NCBI GenBank assembly: GCA_016703025.1
Contig: JADJCV010000004.1
Coordinates: forward strand, 1,801,501 to 1,865,500
Length of the DNA stretch: 64,000 nt
Direction: 5' to 3'
Origin: Candidatus Avedoeria danica
GTDB lineage: Bacteria > Chloroflexota > Anaerolineae > Epilineales > Epilineaceae
Shown here: one piece after another, positions 1 to 8,564 of the stretch
How the letters are laid out: each line of letters begins with the position of its first letter
How positions within the stretch are numbered: position 1 is the first letter of the stretch
Made by a program: the position numbers and the translations under genes
Notes under the pieces: model-generated
The model's input: only the letters and a program-made list of their open reading frames with translations
The model's database searches: none
What the model was told of the DNA's origin: nothing

Positions 1-1878
1 GTAGGCGGCCAGCCGGGAAATCTCGCTGGCGTCGAGGCCGTACGGCGCGTCGAACGCAACGGCCACCAGTCGCTGGCCGGCCGACTCGGTCTCACTGGCC
101 TGCAGGAACAGCCGCGGCGCATCCGAGCCCGGCGCCTCGGTCGGCCGGACGTCCCGCATGAAGAAGACGATCCAGTCGGCCTGGGCGACACCGCGCGCCA
201 CTTCGTCCTGCCGTGCCGCGCTCAACGGCGGCACGAGCGATGGGTTGTTCTCGGCAGCGATCCGGCCGGTGGCCCCGAGCCATGCCCGAAGCTCGCGGGC
301 GGTCACGACGCCGACGTCCTCGGCGCGGACGATTCGCCGCGTGCCCGACCCCGTCGGGCCGTACGTCAGCAGGCACGTCGCGAGGACCTCGTCGGGGTCG
401 AGCACCCACTGGGGCGGACACCCGTCGCACTCCCGGCTGTCGCGCGCGTCGACGACGAACAGCAGGCGATCGCCGGATTGCGGCGACGGCACCGGGGCAC
501 GGCCACCGCCGGCCGTCGGCGGGGCGAACAGCGTGAGCGCGGCGCGGGCGACGGCCTGCGCATCGTCGCCCCCCAGTCCGGTGGACGCAGGCGCGGCCTC
601 GGCATCGACGGCGACGCCGTCCGGCGTGGCCGCAGCGTACAGCGCGCGCTTGCGGGCCAGGACGCGGCGCAGCGCCCGGTCGACGGCCTCGCGAACGTTG
701 TCGTCCTCCTCGTAGGCCGCGGTGAGCCAGGCGAGCGCCTCCTCGATCTCCGCGGGCGAACGGGTCGGGTCGTCGGGCACGTCGAAGCCGGACAGGTTGA
801 GGACGTCGTTGCCGGCCAGGAGCGCCTCGCGCACGACGCGGCGCACATTGAACGCCGCTCCCTGCGGGTCGGTGTAGCGCCGCACGCCGGCCAGCCCGAG
901 TCCGGGGCTGAAGAGGAGCCCGCCGCCCTCCCGCCAGGCATCGAGGCTCGGTAGCTGGCCGCGCAGGTAGGCAAGGCCGCTGCCGTCGAGGGACAGCGGC
1001 CGATCGATCTGCCGCTGGACACCGCGGAACCGGACGTGGGTCGTCACGAGCGCGTCGACGACGCTGGAGCGGTTGTCCCGCGGCTCGACAACGGCCACGA
1101 ACGGCACGAGCTCGGTGCGCCGCAGGTCGTCCAGGCTGCTCTCCACGATCGGCAACTCGGCGGTTTGGCTCCGGTCGGCGCCGCCGACGCCCGGGAAGCT
1201 GCCGGCGGCCACGGCCACCCGCCCGTCGCTGCCGCGGTGGATGCCGCCGACGATCTCCCGGCCGAGCTTGGCCACCCACGACGGGTTGCCGCCGAGCGCC
1301 CGGGCGCCGAGGTCGCCGGTGCTGCCCGGGCGCGGCTGGGCGACGACATCCAGGTTGGGACCGAGCCAAAGGTTGACGCCGACGGCCCGCAGCTCACGCC
1401 CGACGACCTCGCCGACGCGCCCGGCCAACGCCGGGTCCCACGTGGCGCCGAGGGCCATCGCGCTCGGTACGTCGGTCATGCCGCCGCGCAGCGGGCTGAG
1501 CGGGAACGCCGCCCCGTCGCTGTCGACGGCAATCCACAGCGGGACGAACGCCGCGTGTCGTGCGGCGCGCGCCTGCAGCGCGTTCGCCAGCAGCGCCACC
1601 TGGCGCGGCGTGTCAGGTGCGTTCAAAAAGTTGCCGGCGCGCGGGTCGACGATGACGCCGCCGACACCCTGATCGACGAGGCGGGCGATCGCGCGATCGT
1701 CGGACACGCCGTCGCCCCGGAACGGCACGAGGAGGAGCTGGCCGACGCGCTCCGCGGGGGTCATGTCGGCGATCAGGGCGTCGATCTCGCCGGCGGCCGT
1801 TGCCGCTCGGGGCGGCACGGCGGTCGCACAGGACGCGGCGAGGGCCGCGGCGAAGCAGAGAAGTGTTCGGGTGCGCAC
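1..1878 (-). CDS. GH3-like exported protein, probable pseudoenzyme (3' end outside window)
   Basis: The frame is open from a GTG at 1878 to the left edge (626 codons, no stop seen), so the C-terminus is missing. The N-terminus is a signal peptide with a lipobox-like LAASC at about residues 14-18. The fold is the glycoside hydrolase family 3 N-terminal barrel, as in NagZ-type beta-N-acetylhexosaminidases: the early segment MTPAERVGQLLLVPF, then PSAMALGATWDP and GVNLWLGPNLDV, and a degenerate FPG motif near residue 228. In NagZ the last motif is KHFPGHG, and the catalytic Asp lies in an FSDDL-type strand. Here these read GSFPGVGG and LFSPGLGLAG (near residue 323), so the substrate Lys/His and the nucleophile are replaced. 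It is probably a non-catalytic, muropeptide-binding or structural relative, although a gene with shifted chemistry is possible. No ATG start lies upstream in frame. Confidence 0.7.
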   Translation of the reverse strand, partial: MRTRTLLCFAAALAASCATAVPPRAATAAGEIDALIADMTPAERVGQLLLVPFRGDGVSDDRAIARLVDQGVGGVIVDPRAGNFLNAPDTPRQVALLANALQARAARHAAFVPLWIAVDSDGAAFPLSPLRGGMTDVPSAMALGATWDPALAGRVGEVVGRELRAVGVNLWLGPNLDVVAQPRPGSTGDLGARALGGNPSWVAKLGREIVGGIHRGSDGRVAVAAGSFPGVGGADRSQTAELPIVESSLDDLRRTELVPFVAVVEPRDNRSSVVDALVTTHVRFRGVQRQIDRPLSLDGSGLAYLRGQLPSLDAWREGGGLLFSPGLGLAGVRRYTDPQGAAFNVRRVVREALLAGNDVLNLSGFDVPDDPTRSPAEIEEALAWLTAAYEEDDNVREAVDRALRRVLARKRALYAAATPDGVAVDAEAAPASTGLGGDDAQAVARAALTLFAPPTAGGGRAPVPSPQSGDRLLFVVDARDSRECDGCPPQWVLDPDEVLATCLLTYGPTGSGTRRIVRAEDVGVVTARELRAWLGATGRIAAENNPSLVPPLSAARQDEVARGVAQADWIVFFMRDVRPTEAPGSDAPRLFLQASETESAGQRLVAVAFDAPYGLDASEISRLAAY

Positions 1879-1982
1879 GGTGGGCAAGGATAGGGAATCC
1901 GCGGCCGAACGCCAGCGCCGGCCGCGCGGGGCGGTCGGGCGCCGACGCCGTGTCGGCCGTCGGACGCGACCGCACGACCCGG

Positions 1983-2010
1983 TTGACAGAATGGCCCGCG
2001 GCATGTTAAT
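1983..2010 (+). promoter_or_regulatory. Sigma70-type promoter candidate
   Basis: A perfect TTGACA (1983-1988) is followed after 16 bases by GTTAAT (2005-2010), four of six matches to the -10 consensus. It points toward the subtilase gene 500 bases downstream, so it would give a long leader that includes the inverted repeat at 2177-2275. Confidence 0.45.
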
Positions 2011-2176
2011 GTAGTTGTAACTCGCACGCTCGCACGGCGGCCGACGAAGGGTTGCGACAACGCCCTTCACCGAGTTGTGCGCGTGGACCTGAGGGCCGAC
2101 TCGGGGTCGTTTGGCGGTCGAGCCGGCCCAACGACAGTCTACGGAGGTCATCCGGCCCGTGTGCGCAGCGACCGGT

Positions 2177-2275
2177 GTTATGCATGAAGAGAGGCGCCTG
2201 GCGACGAAGTCCTGGGTCTGCCCCTGCCCGAGCTCTGACGGGACCGCGCGCCGGCGCCTCTCGCCCGTGCATAAC
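2177..2275. repeat. Imperfect inverted repeat, arms of 22-23 bases
   Basis: The left arm (2177-2198) begins GTTATGCA and ends GAGAGGCGCC. The right arm (2253-2275) begins GGCGCCTCTC and ends TGCATAAC. The two pair over 18 positions with a 4-5 base internal mismatch, around a 54-base loop. There is no T-run after it, so it is not a standard terminator. The orientation of the GTT/AAC ends is opposite to that of integron attC sites. Confidence 0.6.
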
Positions 2276-2517
2276 GGTGTTGGGAAATTGGGCGTTACGC
2301 ACGGTTGTCGATTGCGACTTCATTCCTGGACGATCCCCCATGCGTAGGGAGTGACGCAATACGGCCGATAGACACGGACCGCGGAGCGGCCCGTCTTCTC
2401 AGTTCGGGTCTCCTCGGTGCGATTGCGTTGAGGAGCGACGAGTCCGGCAATGGCGGGCTGTCAGAGATTGCCGTTTCCGCTGCCCCGGACGGCGAACGCG
2501 ATGCGGAGGAACAAGGC

Positions 2518-5500
2518 ATGAGCCATCGACACGCGGCGGTGTTGCTGACAGCGGGAGCCGCCCTGCTGGTTGTCCTGACCGGCTCGACCACGACGCGCGG
2601 GGCGGCGCCAAGCACCGCCGACCACCCGACTTCCCTTCCGGCCCCGTGGTCGGCCGACGGCGGCGGCTTGCCGGGGGTGCTCGGTCCAGGCGACGCCGCG
2701 TCGGCACCCGCCGGCCTCGGCCTCGTGCCGCGATCGCGCGGCGCCGGTTCGCCGGGCGTGGCGGCCGGTGGGCGGGCCGCCGAGCCGCTGCAATCGGACC
2801 AGGTCGACGACCCGGGCTACATTCCGAACCGCCTCGTCGTCGGTTTTCGTCCGGAGGCGACCGACGAGTACAAGCGCAAGCTACACGAAAAGTACGGCGG
2901 TCAGGTCATCGACCAGATCAACAACCTGAACATCCAGGTCCTGCGGGTCACGGACACGGACCTGCTCACCCAGGTGCGGGCCTATCAGTCCGAAGTGCAG
3001 GTGGCCTTTGCCGAGCCGGACTACTTGGCCCACATCCTCGGCAGCCCCGACGCGGTGGCGCCCCGTGCGGACACCGCCGCCGGGCAGGCCGGCGGACGGA
3101 ACCCACTGGCCCGACTCGGCCTCCAGATCACACCGAACGACCCGATGGTCGGCTCGCAGTGGCACCACACCAAGATCGAGTCGGCGGCCGCGTGGGACCG
3201 CCAGCGCGGCGCTGGGATCACGATCGCCATCGTCGACACGGGCACGAACTGCAGCCATCCGGATCTGGCCGGCAAGTGCGTCGCGGGCTATGATTATGTC
3301 AACCGAGACAACAACCCGGCCGATGACCAGGGCCACGGCACCCATGTCGCCGGCATCGCGGCGATGCAGACGAACAACGGGGTCGGCGGCGCCGGCGTCG
3401 GTTGGGACAGCCGGATCATGCCGGTCAAGGTGCTTGACCGAACGGGCAACGGCGGTCATTCCGCGATCGCCAGCGGGATCACGTTCGCGGCCGACAACGG
3501 CGCGCAGGTGATCAATATGAGCCTGGGCGGCGCGTTCACATCCTCGGCGCTCCGGAATGCGGTCGACTATGCGATCCAGCGCGGCGTCGTCGTCTTGGCG
3601 GCGGCCGGCAACGAGAATACGTCGAACCCGAGCTATCCGGCGGCTTACAACGGCGTGATCGGGATCTCGGCCACCTCGCAGTCGGATCAGCGGGCCAGCT
3701 TCTCGAACTACGGCAACGCGATCGACGTCGCCGCGCCCGGCGTCGCGATCCTCTCGACGGTCATGACGGGCGGCTACCAGCCATGGAGCGGCACGAGCAT
3801 GGCCTGTCCCGTCGCGGCCGGGCTCGCAGCGCTCCTCGTGGCCCAGAACCCGAGCCGTACGCCGGCCCAGGTCGAACAGATCCTCGAGCAATCGGCCGAC
3901 GACCTCGGGGATGCCGGCTGGGATCCGTATTTCGGCTGGGGCCGGATCAACGCCCGCAAGGCCCTGAACCTTGCGCCCGGCACCACGACGCCCGGCACGC
4001 CCGAGGGCGGCGGCACGAGCACCGCCCCGCCGCCGATCCAGGCCACGGCAACGCCCTCCGGCAACTTCGTTCTCCAGGTCGAAGAGCTGATCAACCTGAA
4101 GCGCGCCAGCGCCGGCCTCAACCCGCTGGCCTCGAGCCAACAGCTGCGCAACGCCTCGACCCGCCACTCGAACGACATGGCGTCCGGCAACTTCTGCGGC
4201 CACGACGGCACGGATGGCAGCACCGCCCAGTCGCGGATGTTGGACGCGGGCTACGGCCAGCCGTACGGTGAGATCGTGGCCTGCGGCCTCGTGTCGCCGG
4301 CGGCGGCCGTCGAAGCATGGTGGAACAGCCCCGCGCACAAGGCGATCATGTTGTGCACGACGTGCACCGAACTCGGCGCCGGGTACCGCAACATCGGCAC
4401 GTACGGCCATTTCTGGACGGTCGACTTCGGCCGCCGGTCCGTGTCGGGCGCCACGCCGACGCTGGCGAGCACGGTGCCGCCGCCGGTGACCGGCACCGCT
4501 GCGCCGTCCGCAACGCCGCCGCTGCCCACGCCGACGCTCCACGCGCCGCCGGGTGGCGTGAACGTCGAGATCGCGCCGCGCAACAACAAGGCCGGCTGGG
4601 TCGTGAGCAACGTGCCCAACCAGAACTTCTTCACGGATGAGGAGGACACGTTCACCGGAACGTACGCCAACCGGACCTATCACGGCGCGGCCCAGTTCGA
4701 GCTCGGCGTGATCCCGGCCGGCGCGACGATCAACAGCGCCCGGCTGGAGATGATCGGCCGGGACGCCTCGTTCCTCGGGGTCGGCGGCACATGGACGGTG
4801 AACCTGCTGCGGACGGACATCGACGGCGGCTTCGCCGGCCAGGGCTACACCGGGATTCACAATGCGGCCATCGACGTCACGCTGATGCCGCTCCTCGGGC
4901 GCGACCTCTTGGGCGAATCGCAGAAGAACGCGTTCAACATGGACGATGGCGCGCTGAACGTGCTCCGCGCGCGGCATCTCGGCTCGCGCGCCCTTTCGAT
5001 CCGGATGGACGGGCCGCCCCCCGGCGGCAACGTCACGAACCTCTTCACGTGGGACACCGGCTACGGCCAGACGACGCGCTACGCCGGCGTGCGGCTGTTC
5101 GTGAACTACAGCACGGCCGGTAGCGGTCCCCCGCCGTCCGCCACGCCGTCGCCGACCGAGCCGCCGGCACCGAACACGGCCACGCCGACCGTCGGCGCAT
5201 CCCCGACCCCGACCACGACGCTTGTCCCGCCGACAGCGACGTTCACCGCACCGCCGCCGCCGCCGACCGTCACACCGTCGCCGACGCTCGTCCTGCCGCC
5301 GACGCGCGAGCCGGACGGCAACGAGATCGACATCCTGCCGGCATGCCTCGACGTCGGCTATGTCCGATCGTACGAGGCGTTCAACCACTTCTGCGACGAC
5401 GACATGTTCACCGGCTATTATCAGGGCCGGATCTACTTCGGCGGCGTTCAGTTCGACCTCTCGGCCGTGCCGGCCGGTCGGGCGGTGCGCAGCGCGCGGC

Positions 5501-6303
5501 TCCTGATGAATGGCCTGTCGACCCGCTACCTGTCCGATGCGGGCAATGGCGTCTGGGAGGCGAACCTGCTCGAGGCCGCCGTCGACGGCGGCTGGCGCGG
5601 CGTGTCGTACGAGTCGCTGCGCAGCGCCAGGATCTCGTCCAAACTCCAGCCGCAACTGCACCAGTACGACCTTGGCGTCGGCATCCAGAACGTCTTCACA
5701 TTCGACGCGACGCAGCTGCGCGAGCTCGAGTTCCGCAAGGAAGCCACCGGCAAGGTCAGCTTCCGGATGGACGGCCCGCAGGTCGGCGTGAGCAACGTCA
5801 TGGACTGGGACACCGGCTTCGGCGCCGGGCAGCGGAACCCGCCGATTCTGCGGGTCACGCTCGGCCCGCCCGGCAGCGGCGAGCCGGTGCCGACGAAGTC
5901 AACGGACGACTTGGCGAAGATCAACGAGATCGTGGCCGAGATCAACCGGGTGCGCGTGGCCAGCGGCCGCGGCACGGTGGCGGTGTCCAGCGAGCTGCAG
6001 TCCGCGGCCGGCACGCACAACACGGACATGATCCGCAACAGCTTCTTCAGCCACACCGGCAGCGACGGCTCGTCGCCCGCCCAGCGCGTCGCACGCACCG
6101 GCTTCCCCGCCACGGCAGTCGGCGAGCTGCTGGCCGCCGCCAACGGCACGCCGGCGGTCGTCGTGCAGGCCTGGCTGGATCAGGGGCAGCGGGACACCGT
6201 CCTCGACCCGACGTACACCCAGATCGGCGCCCACTACCAGTTTGTCCGCGCCGTCGGCTACCAGCATTACTGGACGGTGGTGCTCGCCGCACGGGCCCGT
6301 TGA
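2518..6303 (+). CDS. Secreted subtilisin-family (S8) protease with two CAP domains
   Basis: The ATG at 2518 is chosen because GGAGGA lies 7 bases upstream and a signal peptide follows (MSHRHAAVLLTAGAALLVVL); the product is 1261 residues. In order it has a fervidolysin-like propeptide (about 100-180), a peptidase S8 domain with Asp240 in VDTGTN, His273 in GHGTHVAG and Ser427 in GTSMACP, a Thr/Pro linker, a CAP/SCP domain (about 519-640, with the SxxH...GExxA-type segments), two DNRLRE-like beta domains (about 680-865 and 937-1115) separated by TPT linkers, and a second CAP domain (about 1130-1261). The catalytic triad is intact, so it should be an active extracellular endopeptidase. The CAP domains may bind lipids or walls, but their role is unknown. 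A terminator follows. The DNRLRE-like modules match one in the surface protein at 12084-15014. Confidence 0.9.
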   Translation: MSHRHAAVLLTAGAALLVVLTGSTTTRGAAPSTADHPTSLPAPWSADGGGLPGVLGPGDAASAPAGLGLVPRSRGAGSPGVAAGGRAAEPLQSDQVDDPGYIPNRLVVGFRPEATDEYKRKLHEKYGGQVIDQINNLNIQVLRVTDTDLLTQVRAYQSEVQVAFAEPDYLAHILGSPDAVAPRADTAAGQAGGRNPLARLGLQITPNDPMVGSQWHHTKIESAAAWDRQRGAGITIAIVDTGTNCSHPDLAGKCVAGYDYVNRDNNPADDQGHGTHVAGIAAMQTNNGVGGAGVGWDSRIMPVKVLDRTGNGGHSAIASGITFAADNGAQVINMSLGGAFTSSALRNAVDYAIQRGVVVLAAAGNENTSNPSYPAAYNGVIGISATSQSDQRASFSNYGNAIDVAAPGVAILSTVMTGGYQPWSGTSMACPVAAGLAALLVAQNPSRTPAQVEQILEQSADDLGDAGWDPYFGWGRINARKALNLAPGTTTPGTPEGGGTSTAPPPIQATATPSGNFVLQVEELINLKRASAGLNPLASSQQLRNASTRHSNDMASGNFCGHDGTDGSTAQSRMLDAGYGQPYGEIVACGLVSPAAAVEAWWNSPAHKAIMLCTTCTELGAGYRNIGTYGHFWTVDFGRRSVSGATPTLASTVPPPVTGTAAPSATPPLPTPTLHAPPGGVNVEIAPRNNKAGWVVSNVPNQNFFTDEEDTFTGTYANRTYHGAAQFELGVIPAGATINSARLEMIGRDASFLGVGGTWTVNLLRTDIDGGFAGQGYTGIHNAAIDVTLMPLLGRDLLGESQKNAFNMDDGALNVLRARHLGSRALSIRMDGPPPGGNVTNLFTWDTGYGQTTRYAGVRLFVNYSTAGSGPPPSATPSPTEPPAPNTATPTVGASPTPTTTLVPPTATFTAPPPPPTVTPSPTLVLPPTREPDGNEIDILPACLDVGYVRSYEAFNHFCDDDMFTGYYQGRIYFGGVQFDLSAVPAGRAVRSARLLMNGLSTRYLSDAGNGVWEANLLEAAVDGGWRGVSYESLRSARISSKLQPQLHQYDLGVGIQNVFTFDATQLRELEFRKEATGKVSFRMDGPQVGVSNVMDWDTGFGAGQRNPPILRVTLGPPGSGEPVPTKSTDDLAKINEIVAEINRVRVASGRGTVAVSSELQSAAGTHNTDMIRNSFFSHTGSDGSSPAQRVARTGFPATAVGELLAAANGTPAVVVQAWLDQGQRDTVLDPTYTQIGAHYQFVRAVGYQHYWTVVLAARAR

Positions 6304-6371
6304 CGGTCTGACGGACCGGACGGCGCAGGCGATCAGACCGATTCACCGCCGCTTCGATTTCTGACGACAAG

Positions 6372-6409
6372 ACGGCGCCCTGGATCCCGCAAGGGAACCA
6401 GGGCGCCGT
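6372..6409. terminator. Bidirectional terminator hairpin
   Basis: A perfect 12-bp stem, ACGGCGCCCTGG (6372-6383) with CCAGGGCGCCGT (6398-6409), encloses a 14-base loop between the convergent subtilase and Ig-like protein genes. TGTT follows on the plus strand. Confidence 0.8.
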
Positions 6410-6436
6410 TGTTCGCGTCGTGAGGACGAGCTGCCG

Positions 6437-8371
6437 TTACGGGATCGGGGTCTCGAAGGCGGACACCGCCGGCCGCGTGCGCGACGCGATCGGCTGCGAG
6501 CGCACGAAACCGCTCGTGCGCAGTGCGATCGGCAGGAAGATCGTGCCCGTGCTGACGATCGACACGCCCGCGACCGGGGGCTTGCCGACCTCGACGATGT
6601 TCGAGTTCGCCTTGGCCCCATCGGCCTCGACCTCGACGATGACGTCGCCGTCGCGACCGTCCGACACGATGTAGACACCGGCCAAGTTGGACTGGCTCGG
6701 CGGCACGATCGTCCGGCCGCGGTCGGTGATCAGGTCGATCGACGTGCCGGAATTGACGACCTCGGGCTCGTTCTGGCCGGGCACGCGACGCTCGTACGCC
6801 AGGTAGCCGACGCTCGGCGGCAGAAGGCGGAGCTTGACGGGGGTCCCGTCGGCCACGTTGTTCCCGTTCAGATCCTTGATCTCGACGGTCACGCCGCCGC
6901 GTCGATCCCGGATCCGGTGGATCGCCTTCGGGTTGACGATGATCCGCATGTTCACCGCCGGGCCGACGACGTTGAACTTCGTTGCCGCCTCGATGTCGCC
7001 GGCGTCGGCGCGCAGCGTGACTTGGCCGTGATCGGGCTGCGGCGCCGGGACGGCGCTGCCGGCCGTATACGTCACCTCGGCCACGCCCTCGACCGGCGTC
7101 ACCTCGGCCGAGCTCAGCGTCCCGAACCCGGTCGGATCGAGCGAGAACTCCACCTTGGTCCCGGACACGGGCAGGCAGTTGCGGTCCGTGACGAACGCGC
7201 TGAAGCGCGCCTGATGGTTCACGCCTGGTGCGGTGACGCTCGTGGCGAATACGGCCGTGGCACCGTCGGGATACGTCAGGCGCAGCCCGCCGAGGTTGCC
7301 GCGGTCCGTCTGGTCGGGGCTCGGGAAGATGAGCGCCGGTGCGCCCGGATCGCCGACGGTCCAAAGCGCCGTGTCGGCCGGCGTCGTACGCTGCTGCCCG
7401 CCGACAACGTCGAACAGGTCCGTGTTGTACTGGACGCACGCCTGCAACCGGCTGCCCTGGTAGCTGGCGGTGGTGCGTGGGATCGCCCAACCCGTCGTGT
7501 CGCTCGGCACGGCCGCGAGGCCGGTGGCGACCTTGGTCTGCGCGGTGGCGATGAGGGCCGTCGCTTCGGCGACGATCATGCAACCGCGCGCCGGGTCCGG
7601 CTTGATCGGCGGCCCCTCGTTGGCCTGCTGCGGCTGGAGGAGGCCGGGCACCTGCTGCAGCTTGACCAGCGCCTGTTCCAGCGCGTTCCGGGCCGCCGAC
7701 AGGTCGGGCACGGCTGCGGCGCCGGCGCGGCCGGGCGCCATGTCCGGCAGGCCAAGCATCGCCTGCAACGTGCGGCTGAGCTCACTCGTCGTCAGCGCCG
7801 AGGCGTCGAGCGGATCGAGGATCGTCGGCAGCCAGCGCTGGTAGGGGTGCGGGGGCGAGGCCGTCGGCGTTGGCTGGCCGGGCTGCGGCGTCGGCAGCTG
7901 GATCGGCCACGTGTCCGGCGGCGGCGGGAAGTTCTGGCACTTGGTGCCGACCGAAGCGATCGACTCGGACAACGCCAGCTGGGTCACGCTGATCGCCGAT
8001 CGATAGCTCGACACGAAGTCGGCGGCCGAAACGGCGATGGAGCGCTTGCCGGCACCGGCGCTGAGCGCCGGCAGCGACTGCTTCTTGACCACGACCCCGG
8101 AGAGATCGCGCAGCTGGACCACGAACTGCTCACCGCCGGCGGCATTGTCGTAGGCCACGACGGCGAAGAGGCTGGTGGCGGCTGCACCGAAATTGCGTCG
8201 GGGGTCACCATCACGCACGTCGCTCATGTAGAGCTGGGCGTTCACGCGATCGGTCTGGGCGAGGGGCGCGGCCGCGGCCGGGTGGGCCGGGCCGCCGACG
8301 ACCATCAGGACACCGATGGCGACGCCGAGGGTCGAGAGCACGGTGACCAGGACGGCGGACAAACGTGGCAT
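6437..8371 (-). CDS. Exported Ig-like (invasin-type Big_1) domain protein
   Basis: The start at 8371 is set by AAGGAG 9 bases upstream; the ATG at 8380 abuts that site and is less likely. The 644-residue product begins with a signal peptide ending near PAAAAP. The first part (about 30-140) is a beta domain shared with the next three genes upstream on this strand. A Pro/Thr linker and a helical segment with paired Cys follow. The second half has bacterial Ig-like repeats of the invasin/intimin kind (segments like VTDRNCLPVSGTKVEF and VEIKDLNGNNVADGTPV). Near the C-terminus is the motif TIFLPIALR, the hxLPhhhR signature seen in several exported proteins here. It is probably a surface or matrix protein; no enzyme signature is visible. 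Confidence 0.8.
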   Translation of the reverse strand: MPRLSAVLVTVLSTLGVAIGVLMVVGGPAHPAAAAPLAQTDRVNAQLYMSDVRDGDPRRNFGAAATSLFAVVAYDNAAGGEQFVVQLRDLSGVVVKKQSLPALSAGAGKRSIAVSAADFVSSYRSAISVTQLALSESIASVGTKCQNFPPPPDTWPIQLPTPQPGQPTPTASPPHPYQRWLPTILDPLDASALTTSELSRTLQAMLGLPDMAPGRAGAAAVPDLSAARNALEQALVKLQQVPGLLQPQQANEGPPIKPDPARGCMIVAEATALIATAQTKVATGLAAVPSDTTGWAIPRTTASYQGSRLQACVQYNTDLFDVVGGQQRTTPADTALWTVGDPGAPALIFPSPDQTDRGNLGGLRLTYPDGATAVFATSVTAPGVNHQARFSAFVTDRNCLPVSGTKVEFSLDPTGFGTLSSAEVTPVEGVAEVTYTAGSAVPAPQPDHGQVTLRADAGDIEAATKFNVVGPAVNMRIIVNPKAIHRIRDRRGGVTVEIKDLNGNNVADGTPVKLRLLPPSVGYLAYERRVPGQNEPEVVNSGTSIDLITDRGRTIVPPSQSNLAGVYIVSDGRDGDVIVEVEADGAKANSNIVEVGKPPVAGVSIVSTGTIFLPIALRTSGFVRSQPIASRTRPAVSAFETPIP

Positions 8372-8493
8372 GTGGGGCATCTCCTTGGGTACGGATGAAG
8401 GCAACCAGCGAGCCTGACTGCGGACGCAGAGGATCGCAGGCGCGGCGTCCGCGCGGGCATCACATGCCAGCAGCGGCGCCGGAACACACGGTG

Positions 8494-8509
8494 GTCTTGA
8501 CGTCAAGAC
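8494..8509. promoter_or_regulatory. Perfect 16-bp palindrome, possible operator
   Basis: GTCTTGACGTCAAGAC is its own reverse complement. It lies between two minus-strand surface-protein genes and contains TTGACG on both strands, but no -10 element sits at a suitable distance. It could be a regulator site, or chance. Confidence 0.35.
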
Positions 8510-8564
8510 GCACAGGACGCGGTCAAGGTCACGGGGCGCGTCCCGCGCGTCACGGAAGGGCGCA

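Larger units (their letters stand above)
1879..2517. other. Gene-free region between divergent genes
   Basis: These 639 bases hold no convincing gene. Seen here are a promoter-like pair on the plus strand (1983-2010), a small hairpin (GAAGGG 2046-2051 with CCCTTC 2063-2068, inner TTG/CAA pairing) and a larger imperfect inverted repeat (2177-2275). An open frame from a TTG at 2305 runs into the subtilase gene, but a strong ribosome binding site marks the true start at 2518. The region may be a long 5' leader for the subtilase or may hold a small RNA. Confidence 0.6.

Noticed and set aside
2177..2275. Integron attC site
   Set aside because: The GTT/AAC ends are in the opposite order, and there is no integrase or cassette array.
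2881..5661. 926-codon open frame on the minus strand
   Set aside because: It mirrors the subtilase codons, is rich in Arg and has no family features; it is a composition shadow.
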